The notes beneath the pieces are model-generated. The model did no database searches and was not told the DNA's origin. It worked only from the letters and a program-made list of their open reading frames with translations. A stretch of 64,000 nt of DNA from Paenibacillus montaniterrae (GTDB lineage Bacteria; Bacillota; Bacilli; Paenibacillales; Paenibacillaceae). Where the stretch lies: assembly GCF_018403185.1 (NCBI RefSeq), contig NZ_BOSE01000001.1:558001-622000 (forward strand), written 5' to 3'. Made by a program: the position numbers and the translations under genes. Below, in pieces: positions 54,225-63,787 of this stretch. How positions within the stretch are numbered: position 1 is the first letter of the stretch; each line of letters starts with the position of its first letter.

Positions 54225-55235
54225 ATGATGAAGCAATATGCGAAGCAGATGTGCGTAACGAATTGGAATCAGCTCGCAAATCAGGTTCTGCAGGGACAAG
54301 CAATAACGCAAAGTGAGGCGCTGGCATTACTAGAGGTAAACGATGAGGAGGTGCTGCCGATTCTTTATGCAGCTTATCAAATTCGCAAGCACTATTATGG
54401 CAAGCAGGTTAAGCTGAATATGATCATAAATGCCAAGAGCGGGCTTTGTCCCGAGGATTGCGGCTATTGTTCACAATCCATCGTTTCCTCAGCTCCTGTA
54501 AGCAAATATTCTATGCTCGACAAGGATACACTGCTGGCAGGGGCGCAGGAGGCATTAAAGCGCAAGGCGGGAACCTACTGCATTGTAGCCTCCGGCAGAG
54601 GGCCTAGCAATCGCGAGCTCGAGCAAGTAATTGAGGCGGTACGTGAAATTCGAGCAACCATGCCCTTGAAAATATGCGCCTGCCTAGGCTTATTGAAGCC
54701 TGGTCAAGCTGAGCGTTTGGCAGAAGCTGGTGTCGCTCGCTACAATCATAATTTGAATACGAGCCGCGACCATTATACCGCTATTACAACCACTCATTCC
54801 TATGAGCAGCGCGAAGAGACCGTGCAAACCGTGAAGCAGGCCGGCATGTCCCCTTGCTCTGGTGTCATTATTGGCATGGGTGAACGACTAACTGATATTG
54901 TAGAGATGGCATTTGCATTGCGAGAGCTTGGCGCTGACTCCATTCCAATCAATTTCCTGCATGCGATTGAAGGAACGCCTCTAGCTGGAACGGGGCGCAC
55001 GCCTGCTCTGTTTGCCTTGAAGGTGCTGGCGCTTTTTCGTTTCGTCTGCACTGACAAGGAAATTCGGGTAGCTGGAGGACGGGAGATAAGCCTGCGATCA
55101 CTCCAGCCACTTGCACTCTATGCCGTCAATTCAATTTTCGTTGGCGACTATCTTACAACATCTGGTCAGGAAACAGCGCTCGATCATCAAATGATTGAAG
55201 ATCTTGGCTTCGAAATCGAGCTTTGCGCGCTGTAA
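54225..55235 (+). CDS. bioB: Biotin synthase
   Basis: 336 aa from the ATG at 54225 (MMKQYAKQM) after GAGGGGG; the frame to 54174 begins inside the operator. Radical-SAM cluster CPEDCGYC with C75, C79 and C82. SAM-binding and sulfur-donor regions follow, e.g. RGPSNREL, CACLGLL, RYNHNLNT, GVIIGMGERLTDI, PINFLHAIEGTPLAG. Inserts sulfur into dethiobiotin. It is alone; no other bio genes are within the window, so the rest of the pathway must be elsewhere, but the BirA box would link it to biotin level. Confidence 0.96.
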   Translation: MMKQYAKQMCVTNWNQLANQVLQGQAITQSEALALLEVNDEEVLPILYAAYQIRKHYYGKQVKLNMIINAKSGLCPEDCGYCSQSIVSSAPVSKYSMLDKDTLLAGAQEALKRKAGTYCIVASGRGPSNRELEQVIEAVREIRATMPLKICACLGLLKPGQAERLAEAGVARYNHNLNTSRDHYTAITTTHSYEQREETVQTVKQAGMSPCSGVIIGMGERLTDIVEMAFALRELGADSIPINFLHAIEGTPLAGTGRTPALFALKVLALFRFVCTDKEIRVAGGREISLRSLQPLALYAVNSIFVGDYLTTSGQETALDHQMIEDLGFEIELCAL

Positions 55236-55250
55236 GTGTTAGTTATTCTT

Positions 55251-55275
55251 GAGCCACTCTCGAGTGGCTCGGTTC
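55251..55275 (+). terminator. Terminator after bioB
   Basis: GAGCCACT-ctcg-AGTGGCTC, then GGTTCT, a weak T tract, 16 nt after the stop. Confidence 0.6.
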
Positions 55276-55320
55276 TATCGTTTAATAGATTCATATAGAG
55301 TACGTAAAAAAGTAAAATGA

Positions 55321-55866
55321 TTATAGCTTGTCTTTGTTGTCTAAAATCCAGTTGGCTGCATCCAATATATCGTTAGCGATGTAATCAGGCTCTGCTTCGA
55401 GCCACTTGTGTCTATATGTTGTTAAGGAAGCTTCTCCCCAACCTGTTCGCACGATTATCTTTCTGGCTCCTACTGCTTGAGCTGCAAGCATGTCGGTATC
55501 GCCTACATCGCCAATAACAATGCATTTGCTTAAATCCAAATGATGCTGTGCTGCAGCCTGCAGCAGCATTCCAGGTTTAGGTTTCCTGCAAGTACATTCC
55601 TCTTCATGCGGACATATATATGCTTGATCAAATCCAAATTGCTTGAATTGTTGTTCGAACTCCTGAATAGTCGCCTCGCCACGTGAAATTCTGTACTGAT
55701 TCGTAAATGCAAACAGCTTAAGCCCGGTCTGTTTTAATAGATGTATCGCTTCTTGAGCGCCATCGTACAGCTTAAATGCGTTTGGATGAATAAAATGTCC
55801 GGTTCCACCAATCGTTCCATCGCGATCTATAAATACAGCTTGGATATTGGCCGAAGGCTCTGCCAT
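55321..55866 (-). CDS. HAD-IIIA phosphatase (GmhB/histidinol-phosphatase-like)
   Basis: 181 aa. Motif I AVFIDRDGTIGGTG, motif II FAFTNQYRISRGEA, zinc-loop cysteines in CPHEEECTCRKPKPGM (with motif III lysine) and motif IV VIGDVGDTDMLAAQAVGA. This is the D,D-heptose 1,7-bisphosphate/histidinol phosphatase subfamily. No his or heptose genes are beside it, so the substrate is unclear. It follows bioB on the opposite strand, starting a run of minus-strand enzyme genes. Confidence 0.85.
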   Translation of the reverse strand: MAEPSANIQAVFIDRDGTIGGTGHFIHPNAFKLYDGAQEAIHLLKQTGLKLFAFTNQYRISRGEATIQEFEQQFKQFGFDQAYICPHEEECTCRKPKPGMLLQAAAQHHLDLSKCIVIGDVGDTDMLAAQAVGARKIIVRTGWGEASLTTYRHKWLEAEPDYIANDILDAANWILDNKDKL

Positions 55867-55929
55867 TGCTTATTCCCCTTTCTTTAGCGTTGCGCCGCCA
55901 TCCGATCAGTCATCTTAGGCGGGCATAAT

Positions 55930-56700
55930 TTAAAGCTGCAACGCTTGATCCAGTAATTTATTCAACTCTCTTTTATGAACAGGATGATAGGTTAACAATT
56001 TCCCGTTAAACGTAACATTAAATACGCCGTATGCAGATACGGCTTGTTTGGCATTCTGCGCGCTTTCAAGATGAATAACGTTTGCTTGCAGATTTCGTTC
56101 CTCTGCTACCTCCAAAATTGTCGCAATTGCATCGTAAATGTACGGACATTGATCCGATGCAAATACAGTTATCCCTTCACTATATGCTGCAGCTCTATCC
56201 TCCCAGCCATGAATGAAAACTGGATGCGGTTTATCATCAAACCGATGTACAAGCAGCTCAAAGCTTGGTGGAGCATGATCTACTAATTCAAACCCGTTTT
56301 TAATAAAATATTGTTGATCTGCCAGCCATGTTTGGCTGCTCGTCATAATCGCGACTCCTGATTTATGGCTTCGTCTTGCATCGTCCAAGCATTCATTCAG
56401 CAATAGTTTACCGTAGCCCTTGCCTTTGCTTCTGCCTACAATCCAGAGGCAATGAATAAACAAATAATTTTCGCCTTCAACCGTTCGCCAAGCATGCTCA
56501 ATCGGCAAGTACTCGATGAAGCCCTTTGGCTGACCATCCTCCTCTATTACTTTCAGTTTCAAACCCTCTTCGAACCGTTTCAACAGCCAGGAGAGCTTTC
56601 TTTTGTACCCTTCAGATTTCGGCTTGCTGCGCATGCAAAAAAAGCCTTTTTCGTGTACATTGTCCGCTGTTACATCTACTATTTCTAGCAACTCAATCAT
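55930..56700 (-). CDS. GNAT acetyltransferase with YoaP-like C-terminal domain
   Basis: 256 aa. N-terminal GNAT domain with IHCLWIVGRSKGKGYGKLLLNECL (about 85-110). The second part (about 160-256) is the YoaP-like domain: VFIHGWEDRAAAYSEGITVF, SDQCPYIYDAIATI and GVFNVTFNGKLLTYHP, with a thioredoxin-like look around DQCPY. This matches B. subtilis YoaP in layout. The reaction is unknown. It lies 63 nt downstream of nothing co-directional within reach, so it is probably its own unit. Confidence 0.75.
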   Translation of the reverse strand: MIELLEIVDVTADNVHEKGFFCMRSKPKSEGYKRKLSWLLKRFEEGLKLKVIEEDGQPKGFIEYLPIEHAWRTVEGENYLFIHCLWIVGRSKGKGYGKLLLNECLDDARRSHKSGVAIMTSSQTWLADQQYFIKNGFELVDHAPPSFELLVHRFDDKPHPVFIHGWEDRAAAYSEGITVFASDQCPYIYDAIATILEVAEERNLQANVIHLESAQNAKQAVSAYGVFNVTFNGKLLTYHPVHKRELNKLLDQALQL

Positions 56701-56737
56701 CTCCCTGTTTATAGTTAATTAGAGTCGGAGCGCTACT

Positions 56738-57289
56738 TCAGTCAAGATGTCTGGAAAACGTATAGATAGTCCCATTGCTCGGTCTATTTATAACCCTTCC
56801 GGTATACCCTCTTTTTCTAAGCTCTCGACTTAATACCGTCATTAAAGCGCCATGAGTCACGATTAAAACATTCGTGCTATTATCTGTCAGGCTCTCAATT
56901 TCATCTATTATTGCTGCTGTTCTGAACAATGTGTCCATTTTTCGCTCTTGGCTGGACAGGTTCATCAGCCAGCCTATTCTTCCGGCAATGAGCCACAGCG
57001 ACAACGGTAATTTTAATCGTGCTTCAACTATCGGAGCGATGTGGATTTCATTGAGCTGATCCCGAATATAAATCTCATTCGTATAAATATGCTGTGCCGT
57101 TTTAATCGCTCTTGGCAACGCACTTGAGTAGCATAAGTTCCACTCAATATCATCGTTTGCATTCCATTGTGTACACTCCACTTCCGCGTTGTTATATCGT
57201 TCAACCCATTCTTTAAACTCGGGAGCAGACATAAACGTTTTCGCTTGCGGAGCAACGACTTTAAAATGTCGCATCAACCCAATCTGCAT
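56738..57289 (-). CDS. Histidine phosphatase superfamily protein
   Basis: 183 aa. Phosphoglycerate-mutase fold: IGLMRHFKVV (RHF where most have RHG, catalytic His kept), the second arginine in SALPRAIKTAQHI, and LIVTHGALMTVLSRE with the second histidine. Gene size is typical for small broad-specificity phosphatases. The RHF variant may affect substrate binding. Substrate unknown. Confidence 0.8.
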   Translation of the reverse strand: MQIGLMRHFKVVAPQAKTFMSAPEFKEWVERYNNAEVECTQWNANDDIEWNLCYSSALPRAIKTAQHIYTNEIYIRDQLNEIHIAPIVEARLKLPLSLWLIAGRIGWLMNLSSQERKMDTLFRTAAIIDEIESLTDNSTNVLIVTHGALMTVLSRELRKRGYTGRVINRPSNGTIYTFSRHLD

Positions 57290-57340
57290 TTCTTTTCCCT
57301 CTCAACTGACAGTTTCGCTCTCTCATAATACTTAGCGATG

Positions 57341-57877
57341 CTAGTTTGCAATTACAGCCTCATCCAATCTTTGCAATATTTCAGTCACCGTTTCCTCAGT
57401 AGTCATATACGAGGAGTCGAGCCATAGCCCAATTCTCGGTGTTTCATGCTGCAGAACATCATTCAATGCTTCAACCGTCCATATGCCATAGCCTTTCTTT
57501 GCTCGGTTTGCTTCCCGCAACGCCACAACATCCGGGTTTGGCGACAGGACGATGACATGCAAGGGACGAGTACGCACGTATGAAATAAAATCTGCAAGCA
57601 TTGGTCCAACGACAACATCTTGTGCAATAACTGAAAATCCTGCTTCAATGTAAGAATCCGCTGCTTGCGCAGTAAGCCTGTACCGCAATCGCAATTGTTC
57701 CAGCTGAGATTCATTAGCGTCTGGGTGTACTTCTCTTCGGTCGTTTACAATCATTTTACGAAAAATATCTCCGCGCAAATGAACAGAATTGTTCAACTGC
57801 TCCGCAAGTCTTTGCGCAACCGTTGATTTTCCGCTCGCCATTATTCCTGTAATTAATATCATTTTAGGATGAGTCAT
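57341..57877 (-). CDS. P-loop kinase-like ATPase
   Basis: 178 aa. Walker A ITGIMASGKSTVAQRL; a later VHLRGDIFRKM segment like the lid and acceptor regions of small nucleotide and antibiotic kinases (chloramphenicol phosphotransferase-like). A strand-helix fold with ALREANRAKKGYG near the C-terminal half. Cytosolic. The substrate is not known. It belongs to a cluster of small enzymes between bioB and the ger operon. Confidence 0.7.
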   Translation of the reverse strand: MTHPKMILITGIMASGKSTVAQRLAEQLNNSVHLRGDIFRKMIVNDRREVHPDANESQLEQLRLRYRLTAQAADSYIEAGFSVIAQDVVVGPMLADFISYVRTRPLHVIVLSPNPDVVALREANRAKKGYGIWTVEALNDVLQHETPRIGLWLDSSYMTTEETVTEILQRLDEAVIAN

Positions 57878-57927
57878 AGGATTATGCCCCTTTTACTAGT
57901 TCATTGTCTGTTTTATTCAACTGCTTC

Positions 57928-58470
57928 CTAACAAGCTAAAGCTTTGATCTGATCTATAATATCTGCAGCTTCATTCGGGCTCTTCATCACAAACAAATGG
58001 TCGGCTTCATTTTCGGCTGGTTCGTCTAACCCCATTCTTTCTTGGCGCTCAAGCACTTCCAGAAAGCTTGAGGCAGAGCGAAAAATTTCTTTCGTTCGTT
58101 GTGAATGCTCGACTCGTTCTTTAAGCAGCTCAATTGGCAAATCAAAATAGACAATAATACGAACAAATCCATGATCATGAAAGTAACGAAGCATATTCGA
58201 GCGCCCATGCTTTGATAGATTCGAGTTGCTTAAAATAATGTGCACATGGCTCTGCTGCACAGCATACTCGACAATTGCATTCGTGACAGCAAACTTCAAT
58301 GTATTGGCTCCTGCAGTGGGACGCAGCTTCACATAGTGCTTATTTATAAATTCCGCATGATTATCCTGATCTATCACTACAGCATGCCTAAGCTCTGCTT
58401 CCAATTGATTCGCAAACGTTGTTTTTCCACTATGAGTTTTGCCGACCGTCATGATCATAAAGCGATTCAC
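57928..58470 (-). CDS. P-loop ATPase/kinase of the zeta-toxin-like group
   Basis: 180 aa. Walker A MTVGKTHSGKTTFANQL, then VVIDQDNHAEFINKHY (acceptor-binding region) and VHIILSNSNLSKHGRSNML. The fold looks like a small kinase related to the adjacent downstream gene by architecture but not by close sequence. No antitoxin-like gene is beside it, so a toxin role is not supported. Substrate unknown. Confidence 0.65.
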   Translation of the reverse strand: MNRFMIMTVGKTHSGKTTFANQLEAELRHAVVIDQDNHAEFINKHYVKLRPTAGANTLKFAVTNAIVEYAVQQSHVHIILSNSNLSKHGRSNMLRYFHDHGFVRIIVYFDLPIELLKERVEHSQRTKEIFRSASSFLEVLERQERMGLDEPAENEADHLFVMKSPNEAADIIDQIKALAC

Positions 58471-58653
58471 AAGCTTTCCTCCTTAGAAGCACAATTGATA
58501 CTTTATTATACCAGTTTTGTAAACTTGAAGCATATGTGCGATCCAATTTCTTGTTATAGTGCGTAAGAACACCAACGTCCGTCAATTATGCACTCGGATA
58601 AAAGTTTTGCCTATAGGAAACATTAAGTGCATCAATGCTTAAAGGAGGATTAT

Positions 58654-59001
58654 ATGGTATACATTATAAGCTTTGCACTTATGTTCATTGGACTAACTTG
58701 CATTAACATTATTTTTTCTTATCAAAGCAAGCATATTGACCCGCAATTTTGGTCCACATTGAAGTTCCAGCTTCTAATGCTGCCTCTGTTTCTTATTGCT
58801 AATCTATGCATTGGATACGGAGTCAAGTTTGGCGTAAAAGCCGTTCAGCAATTAGGCTATATTCTGATCATCGCAAAATGTATGGAGGTGCTCATTTCTG
58901 TATGGATGGGCTATTGGTTTATGAAGGAAATGCCGACATGGAAAATCTGGATTGGTCTTGCTGTTATAGCCATTGGCATTATGCTCGTCAAGCAAAAATG
59001 A
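58654..59001 (+). CDS. Small multidrug-resistance-like membrane protein
   Basis: 115 aa from the ATG at 58654, 6 nt after GGAGG. Four membrane segments (FALMFIGLTCINIIF, LLMLPLFLIANLCIGYGV, GYILIIAKCMEVLISVWMGY, IWIGLAVIAIGIMLV), the layout of the SMR/EmrE or small DMT transporters. The conserved membrane glutamate of EmrE is not clearly in place, so transport of cations is uncertain. Confidence 0.6.
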   Translation: MVYIISFALMFIGLTCINIIFSYQSKHIDPQFWSTLKFQLLMLPLFLIANLCIGYGVKFGVKAVQQLGYILIIAKCMEVLISVWMGYWFMKEMPTWKIWIGLAVIAIGIMLVKQK

Positions 59002-59102
59002 ACGGCCCATCGCTTATTGGAATCAAAAGGTATAATTTCGCATTAAAGGGAAACGATAAGGGAAACGTTGAAGATAACAGATATTGAGGCAGGGCTGCAG
59101 CT

Positions 59103-60593
59103 ATGAAAAAATCTCCTGACGTGAATCATTCAACATATGCCAATAGTATTGAGCCAAACGATATTAGTAGTAGCGAGCAAGAAGATACTGTACCACCTAC
59201 ACTTGGGCATACGCTGGATAATTTTAAGGATTGCGTCGATCTCGTTTACCGCACCTTTCCTGAACTTCATGTTAGCATTGTGTACTTTGAGCATTTAATC
59301 GGAAATGATGAATTTACTCGCGACGTTATTGAGCCTTTGACGCATATTCAACAATATCAAGCTCAGGAGCTATTTAAACGAAGCCAATTCCGGCCAATTA
59401 CAGACTCAAAGGAGCTTATTAAAGGAATTCTAAACGGCGAGGTCGCTATATTCCACTATGCAAATGTTTATTTAGTCAACGTCAGCAAGCCCAAATCACG
59501 CTCTATTCAGCAATCTGAAACAGAAACCATTATAACCGGCCCGCATGATTCTTTCATCGAGACAGCAACCACCAATATATCGCTCATAAGAAAAAGAGTA
59601 AAAAGCTCGCATCTAAAGGTACTAAAGCTGCAGGTTGGCGAGATCACTAAAAATGATGTGTATATTCTATATATCGACGGCTTGGTTAACATGGATTACG
59701 TTAAGGAGTTAGTTAAACGTATCGAATTAATCGAGGTGGATGCTGTACATGATGGCAATATGCTCATTCAGTACATTGATGATTATCCAAACTCCCTTTT
59801 TCCTTTATTCTCAACAACCGAACGAACTGATGCAGCAGTCTCCAAGCTGGTTGCAGGAAGAATTGTCGGGATTCTGGATGGCAGTCCTTCAGTATTTACC
59901 GCCCCTTCATCGTTCTTTGAATTTTTTGCTTCGCCTGACGACTATTATCAACGTTGGCTGCTTGGCTCATCCCTTCGCATATTACGGTTTCTCGCTTTGG
60001 TCATAACATTGTCATTTACAGCCTTATACGTATCGATTACTACATTTCATTACGAAATGATCCCTGAATCACTGCTGTTAATCATAACTGAATCACGCAG
60101 CAGAGTTCCCTTCCCTCCCTTGTATGAGGCATTATTGATGGAGCTAACGATTGAGTTGTTAAGAGAAGCAGGAGCCAGACTGCCGACGAAGATCGGTCAG
60201 ACCATCGGTATCGTTGGCGGTATCGTCATTGGCCAGGCTGCTGTACAGGCAGGGTTTACGAGCAACATTCTAATTATTGCTGTAGCCTCTTCTGCTATTG
60301 CATCCTTTGTTATTCCGAGCTACGTTATGAGCGCATCCATTCGTTTAATCCGCTTTGGATTAATTATTATGGCAGGGATATTAGGCGACTTGGGAATTGC
60401 GATCGGGATTGCATATATTGTTATTCATTTATCTGGGCTGACAAGCTTAACCTCATCCTATATGACGCCCGTTTCACCGTTTAATTTCAAGGATTGGCGA
60501 GATATGTTTATTCGCGCTCCTTTTTGGGCAATGCGTGGCAGACCTTCACAGTCGAAATCTCCAAACAAGTTGAAAACTGGAATGAAGAAATAA
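59103..60593 (+). CDS. Spore germination protein GerA-type (A subunit)
   Basis: 496 aa. Large N-terminal cytoplasmic region (about 1-260: FKDCVDLVYRTFPELHVSIV, TGPHDSFIETATTNISLIRKR, VGRIVGILDGSPSVFTAPSS-type motif), then several membrane segments with the conserved RVPFPPLYEALLMELTIELLREAGARLP and the GIVGGIVIGQAAVQAGFTS region. This is the A subunit of a nutrient germinant receptor in the spore inner membrane. The ribosome-binding site is weak (GAGG). A possible sigma-G promoter upstream is too weak to call. Confidence 0.93.
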   Translation: MKKSPDVNHSTYANSIEPNDISSSEQEDTVPPTLGHTLDNFKDCVDLVYRTFPELHVSIVYFEHLIGNDEFTRDVIEPLTHIQQYQAQELFKRSQFRPITDSKELIKGILNGEVAIFHYANVYLVNVSKPKSRSIQQSETETIITGPHDSFIETATTNISLIRKRVKSSHLKVLKLQVGEITKNDVYILYIDGLVNMDYVKELVKRIELIEVDAVHDGNMLIQYIDDYPNSLFPLFSTTERTDAAVSKLVAGRIVGILDGSPSVFTAPSSFFEFFASPDDYYQRWLLGSSLRILRFLALVITLSFTALYVSITTFHYEMIPESLLLIITESRSRVPFPPLYEALLMELTIELLREAGARLPTKIGQTIGIVGGIVIGQAAVQAGFTSNILIIAVASSAIASFVIPSYVMSASIRLIRFGLIIMAGILGDLGIAIGIAYIVIHLSGLTSLTSSYMTPVSPFNFKDWRDMFIRAPFWAMRGRPSQSKSPNKLKTGMKK

Positions 60594-60603
60594 CTGGGGG
60601 ATC

Positions 60604-61686
60604 ATGATGAAAGAGAAGTTGTATCCATTTCATGTAAGCTTGCTCGTGTATATGATTCAAACGGGGGTCATTATCTTCTCCCTCCCACGGCTACTAGCAC
60701 AGCATATGGGATATAACGGCTGGATAACACTGTTCGCATACACAGGTGTAGTGATGCTGAATATTTATCTTATTTCCTTGGTTTATCGGTTAAGCAACGG
60801 GAAATCGATTTTTCAAATTATTGAGCAGGCATTGCCAAAGGTGATCGTACTCCCCCTTTATTTCATCCTGGTATCTGTATGGACCATGCTTGGATGCTTG
60901 GTAGCAAAGCAGTATGTATTTATTTTCCAGGCATTTGTTTTTCCGACAACGCACCCGATGTTTATGAAATTTCTCGTAGATGTCCTTGCTTACTTATTAA
61001 TCATTAAAGGGATTTACAATATTTCTAAAGCAGCGACAAGCTTTTTCTGGTTAGTCATATGGACATTGCTGCTGCTGCTTTTTTTCGTTAAAAACTTTCA
61101 GTGGGTGAACCTGACCCCTTTCTTTTTTCAGGAATCCACAGATTTTTTTCTCGGAGGTTTAAGTATATTTTCATCCTTTTTAGGATATGAGCTTGCTTTG
61201 CTGCTATTCCCTTATGTAGAGAAAAACAAAAGCTTTATAAAGGCTGTTCATATCGGAAATTTGTTAACGGCTATAACGTATATAACGGTAAGCTTGACAT
61301 GCTTCGGTTTCTACAGCTTCAATCAGCTACAAGGAATGAAGTATCCGGTTATTGACTTACTAGCACAAATCAAGTTTCCTTTTGTTGAACGAGTCGACAA
61401 TATTATCTTTTCATTATTTTTGTTTACAACGTTAATAACGATAGTCGCATACATATGGGCAGCAAAAGAAACGGTACATAGAGTTATCCCGCGAGCAAAT
61501 TCCAAATGGCTTGCAGGAACAATTGTAGGTATTGCCTTTGCAGTTGCCTGGATTCCTGATGTATTGAACGAGGTTGAGCTATGGATAAAATATTTAGGAT
61601 ATATGGAAATTGGAATTGCTTTCGGCTTGCCGCTGTTTCTTTTAATCATTTTGCTCCTTAGCAAAGGTGGAAAAAAACATGTCTAA
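60604..61686 (+). CDS. Spore germination protein GerB-type (B subunit)
   Basis: 360 aa, about ten membrane segments, of the amino-acid-permease-like GerB family. The N-terminus VSLLVYMIQTGVIIFSLPRLL, the middle GGLSIFSSFLGYELALLLFPYVEK and the C-terminal YLGYMEIGIAFGLPLFLLII are typical. It lies 10 nt after gerA and overlaps the gerC start by 8 nt, so the three are translated as one unit. It probably forms the germinant-sensing channel part. Confidence 0.93.
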   Translation: MMKEKLYPFHVSLLVYMIQTGVIIFSLPRLLAQHMGYNGWITLFAYTGVVMLNIYLISLVYRLSNGKSIFQIIEQALPKVIVLPLYFILVSVWTMLGCLVAKQYVFIFQAFVFPTTHPMFMKFLVDVLAYLLIIKGIYNISKAATSFFWLVIWTLLLLLFFVKNFQWVNLTPFFFQESTDFFLGGLSIFSSFLGYELALLLFPYVEKNKSFIKAVHIGNLLTAITYITVSLTCFGFYSFNQLQGMKYPVIDLLAQIKFPFVERVDNIIFSLFLFTTLITIVAYIWAAKETVHRVIPRANSKWLAGTIVGIAFAVAWIPDVLNEVELWIKYLGYMEIGIAFGLPLFLLIILLLSKGGKKHV

Positions 61687-62816
61687 TCGATTAAGAATAA
61701 GTATTATCTTCATAATCGCTCTGCTCTTGGCTGGTTGCGGCGATCAGCGGGTTCTGGAGCGGCTTGGATTTACCCATACCGTAAGCTATGACCTGATTGA
61801 AACGGATGAAGATGAATCGGATCGCAAATTAATGATTAGTATTTCCATACCAAGGCCCGAGTCTGGCACTGGGAGTGGGGATGGCAGAAGACAAGTACTA
61901 ACGGCTGTATCCTCTACCGCTAAGGAAGGAAGATATGATCTTTCAAGACAAACCGAATTAATGCTCGTAAGCGGCCAATTGCGGAATTCACTTTTTGGGT
62001 TAAGCCTGGCAAAACAAGGAATTTGGGAACAGATCGATACTTTTAGTGCGTGACCCGTCCATCTCTCCAAGAACGAAAATTACGGTAGTTAACGGGAACG
62101 CACATGAGCTGTTAGTTAAAGAGTATCCCCAGCACCCTCGAACCGCGCAATTTATTGATAGGATGTTGGAAAAAGAGGAACAGGCAACTACCATTCCAAA
62201 AAGCAGCATTCATGAATTTACTAAGGATTACTTGGATGATGGCATCGATCCTGTTGCACCAATGATTAGAATAAATGGCGATGACATCATAGTTGATGGA
62301 ATTGCCCTCTTTAAGGATGATCATTATGTGATGAAAATCGAGCCGAGCCAAGCTTTAATCTTCGCTTTTTTACGCGGCAATTTTACACACGGAGAAATTA
62401 GCATCAATCTGTCCGAGGTAGGGAGAGAGAATGAAAAGGTAATGTTCAGCTCCTTAGTCAGCAAACGAAAAGTAAAGGCAGCACCCAGCAAGGTTGGGGC
62501 CCCGTTTAAAGTCGATGTATATATTGATGTAACCGGTTCGGTGTTGGAATATATCGGTAATCTTGATATTAATAGTAGTTCCGACCGCAACAAAGTCGAA
62601 CAGCTTATATCCGACTATGCCAAAATAAAGGCCGAAGAAATGATTAAAACCGTGCAGGAGCAGAAAGTGGACAGTTTTGGACTTGGAAAATATGTTAGAA
62701 ACGTGCTGAGCTATGAGCAGTGGAGCGACTTAAATTGGGATGAAGTATACCCTGACATTGAAGTCAACTGTCATGCAAAGGTTCGTATTAAGGATGCCGG
62801 AAAATTTATGAAGTAA
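61679..62816 (+). pseudogene. Spore germination lipoprotein GerC-type, single-base frameshift
   Basis: First part (61679-62053) is a lipoprotein start: IIFIIALLLAGCGDQ with lipobox LAGC. It reads RQTELMLVSGQLRNSLFGL and GIWEQIDTF. The second part (from about 62045) continues LVRDPSISPRTKITVVNGNA to IDKDAGKFMK-like end (RIKDAGKFMK) with the GerC C-terminal domain. One extra T in TTTT at 62041-62044 separates the frames (ACT-TTA-GTG-CGT is expected). Without it the protein is about 378 aa, a normal GerC. Its loss would disable this receptor. Confidence 0.88.
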
Positions 62817-62826
62817 TTAATGCTTA

Positions 62827-63657
62827 TTAGCTTTTCCTGTAGTATAGCGGAGCGTTGCCCGTTACCTCCTTAAATACCCGGCCAAAATGCGTGACACTGC
62901 CAAAGCCCACCTTTTTGGCAATCAAATTCACCTTCATCGTAGAGCTCTCCAGAAGCTTCTTTGCTTCCATAATGCGGACACTGTTAACGTACTCCACAAA
63001 TGCGAAGCCGGTCGCTTCCTTAAAGAATCGGCTCAAATAAAACGGGCTAATATAAAACTTTTCCGCCAGCATATGGAGCGACAGCTTTTCCATATAATGC
63101 TCGTTAATATAACGAACAATCTCCGAAATTCTTTCATGCATCGGGCTTGGCGCGGCCATAGGCTCCATAGCATGCTGCATAACATGCCTGCAGCAAATAA
63201 TTAGCAGCTGTACAGCCAGTGTCTGCGCAAACAATTCAAAGCCGACTCCCTGCTCCTTCGTTTCCTGTATAATTGCTCGAGCCAAAGACTCAATCAACAG
63301 CCGGTCGCGCAACGCCGCTTTCACAATGATATAATCATGCTCCAGCAAAGGCTGAAGCACTGCTCGATGTGAACCATCCTGCGAAAAATAGTGCTCATGT
63401 ATATTTATAATAAGCCGCTCATGCTTCGGCGATTCTGCATTCGTCGTCCGATGCAAAATATTAGGCGCAATAATGACGATATCCCCTTCATTAATCGCAA
63501 TCGTACGATCCTGAATGAAAAATTCCCGCTGGCCAGACATTAGATAGTAAAACTCGTATGTGCTGTGAAAATGACTGGCCGGCATATGGTGGCTTAGCGC
63601 TTTTCGATGGGAAACGATGAAAGTACCGGCTTGATTTTCATAATAAAGCTGCTCCAC
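62827..63657 (-). CDS. AraC-family transcription regulator with cupin domain
   Basis: 276 aa. N-terminal cupin sensor (HFHSTYEFYYLMSGQREFF, EGDIVIIAPNILHRT) that binds a sugar, then two HTH motifs (LSLHMLAEKFYISPFYLSRFF and VNLIAKKVGFGSVTHFGRVF), ending APLYYRKS. It is divergent from the hydrolase gene at the end of the window, so it likely controls that sugar gene set. Confidence 0.9.
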   Translation of the reverse strand: MEQLYYENQAGTFIVSHRKALSHHMPASHFHSTYEFYYLMSGQREFFIQDRTIAINEGDIVIIAPNILHRTTNAESPKHERLIINIHEHYFSQDGSHRAVLQPLLEHDYIIVKAALRDRLLIESLARAIIQETKEQGVGFELFAQTLAVQLLIICCRHVMQHAMEPMAAPSPMHERISEIVRYINEHYMEKLSLHMLAEKFYISPFYLSRFFKEATGFAFVEYVNSVRIMEAKKLLESSTMKVNLIAKKVGFGSVTHFGRVFKEVTGNAPLYYRKS

Positions 63658-63747
63658 GCTTTACCGCCCTCCTTCCTTATCCAGTTTATTATACAGCAAG
63701 AAATAAGAAGAAAGCAGGTAAATTCGCAAAAAATGTACATCCTCCGA

Positions 63748-63756
63748 TGCTAGAAT
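63748..63756 (+). promoter_or_regulatory. Extended -10 of the last gene
   Basis: TGC-TAGAAT, an extended -10, 32 nt before the ATG at 63788. No -35 is clear, which is common at AraC-activated promoters. Confidence 0.4.
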
Positions 63757-63787
63757 AGCATTACAGCAAAAAAGGAGGAGATTATTG

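Noticed and set aside
57341..58470. Toxin-antitoxin pair of P-loop kinases
   Set aside because: Neither gene has an antitoxin-like partner; they look like small kinases of unrelated families.
59031..59042. Sigma-G promoter for the ger operon
   Set aside because: GGTATAATT and GCATTAAA are present but spacing and consensus do not fit well enough.
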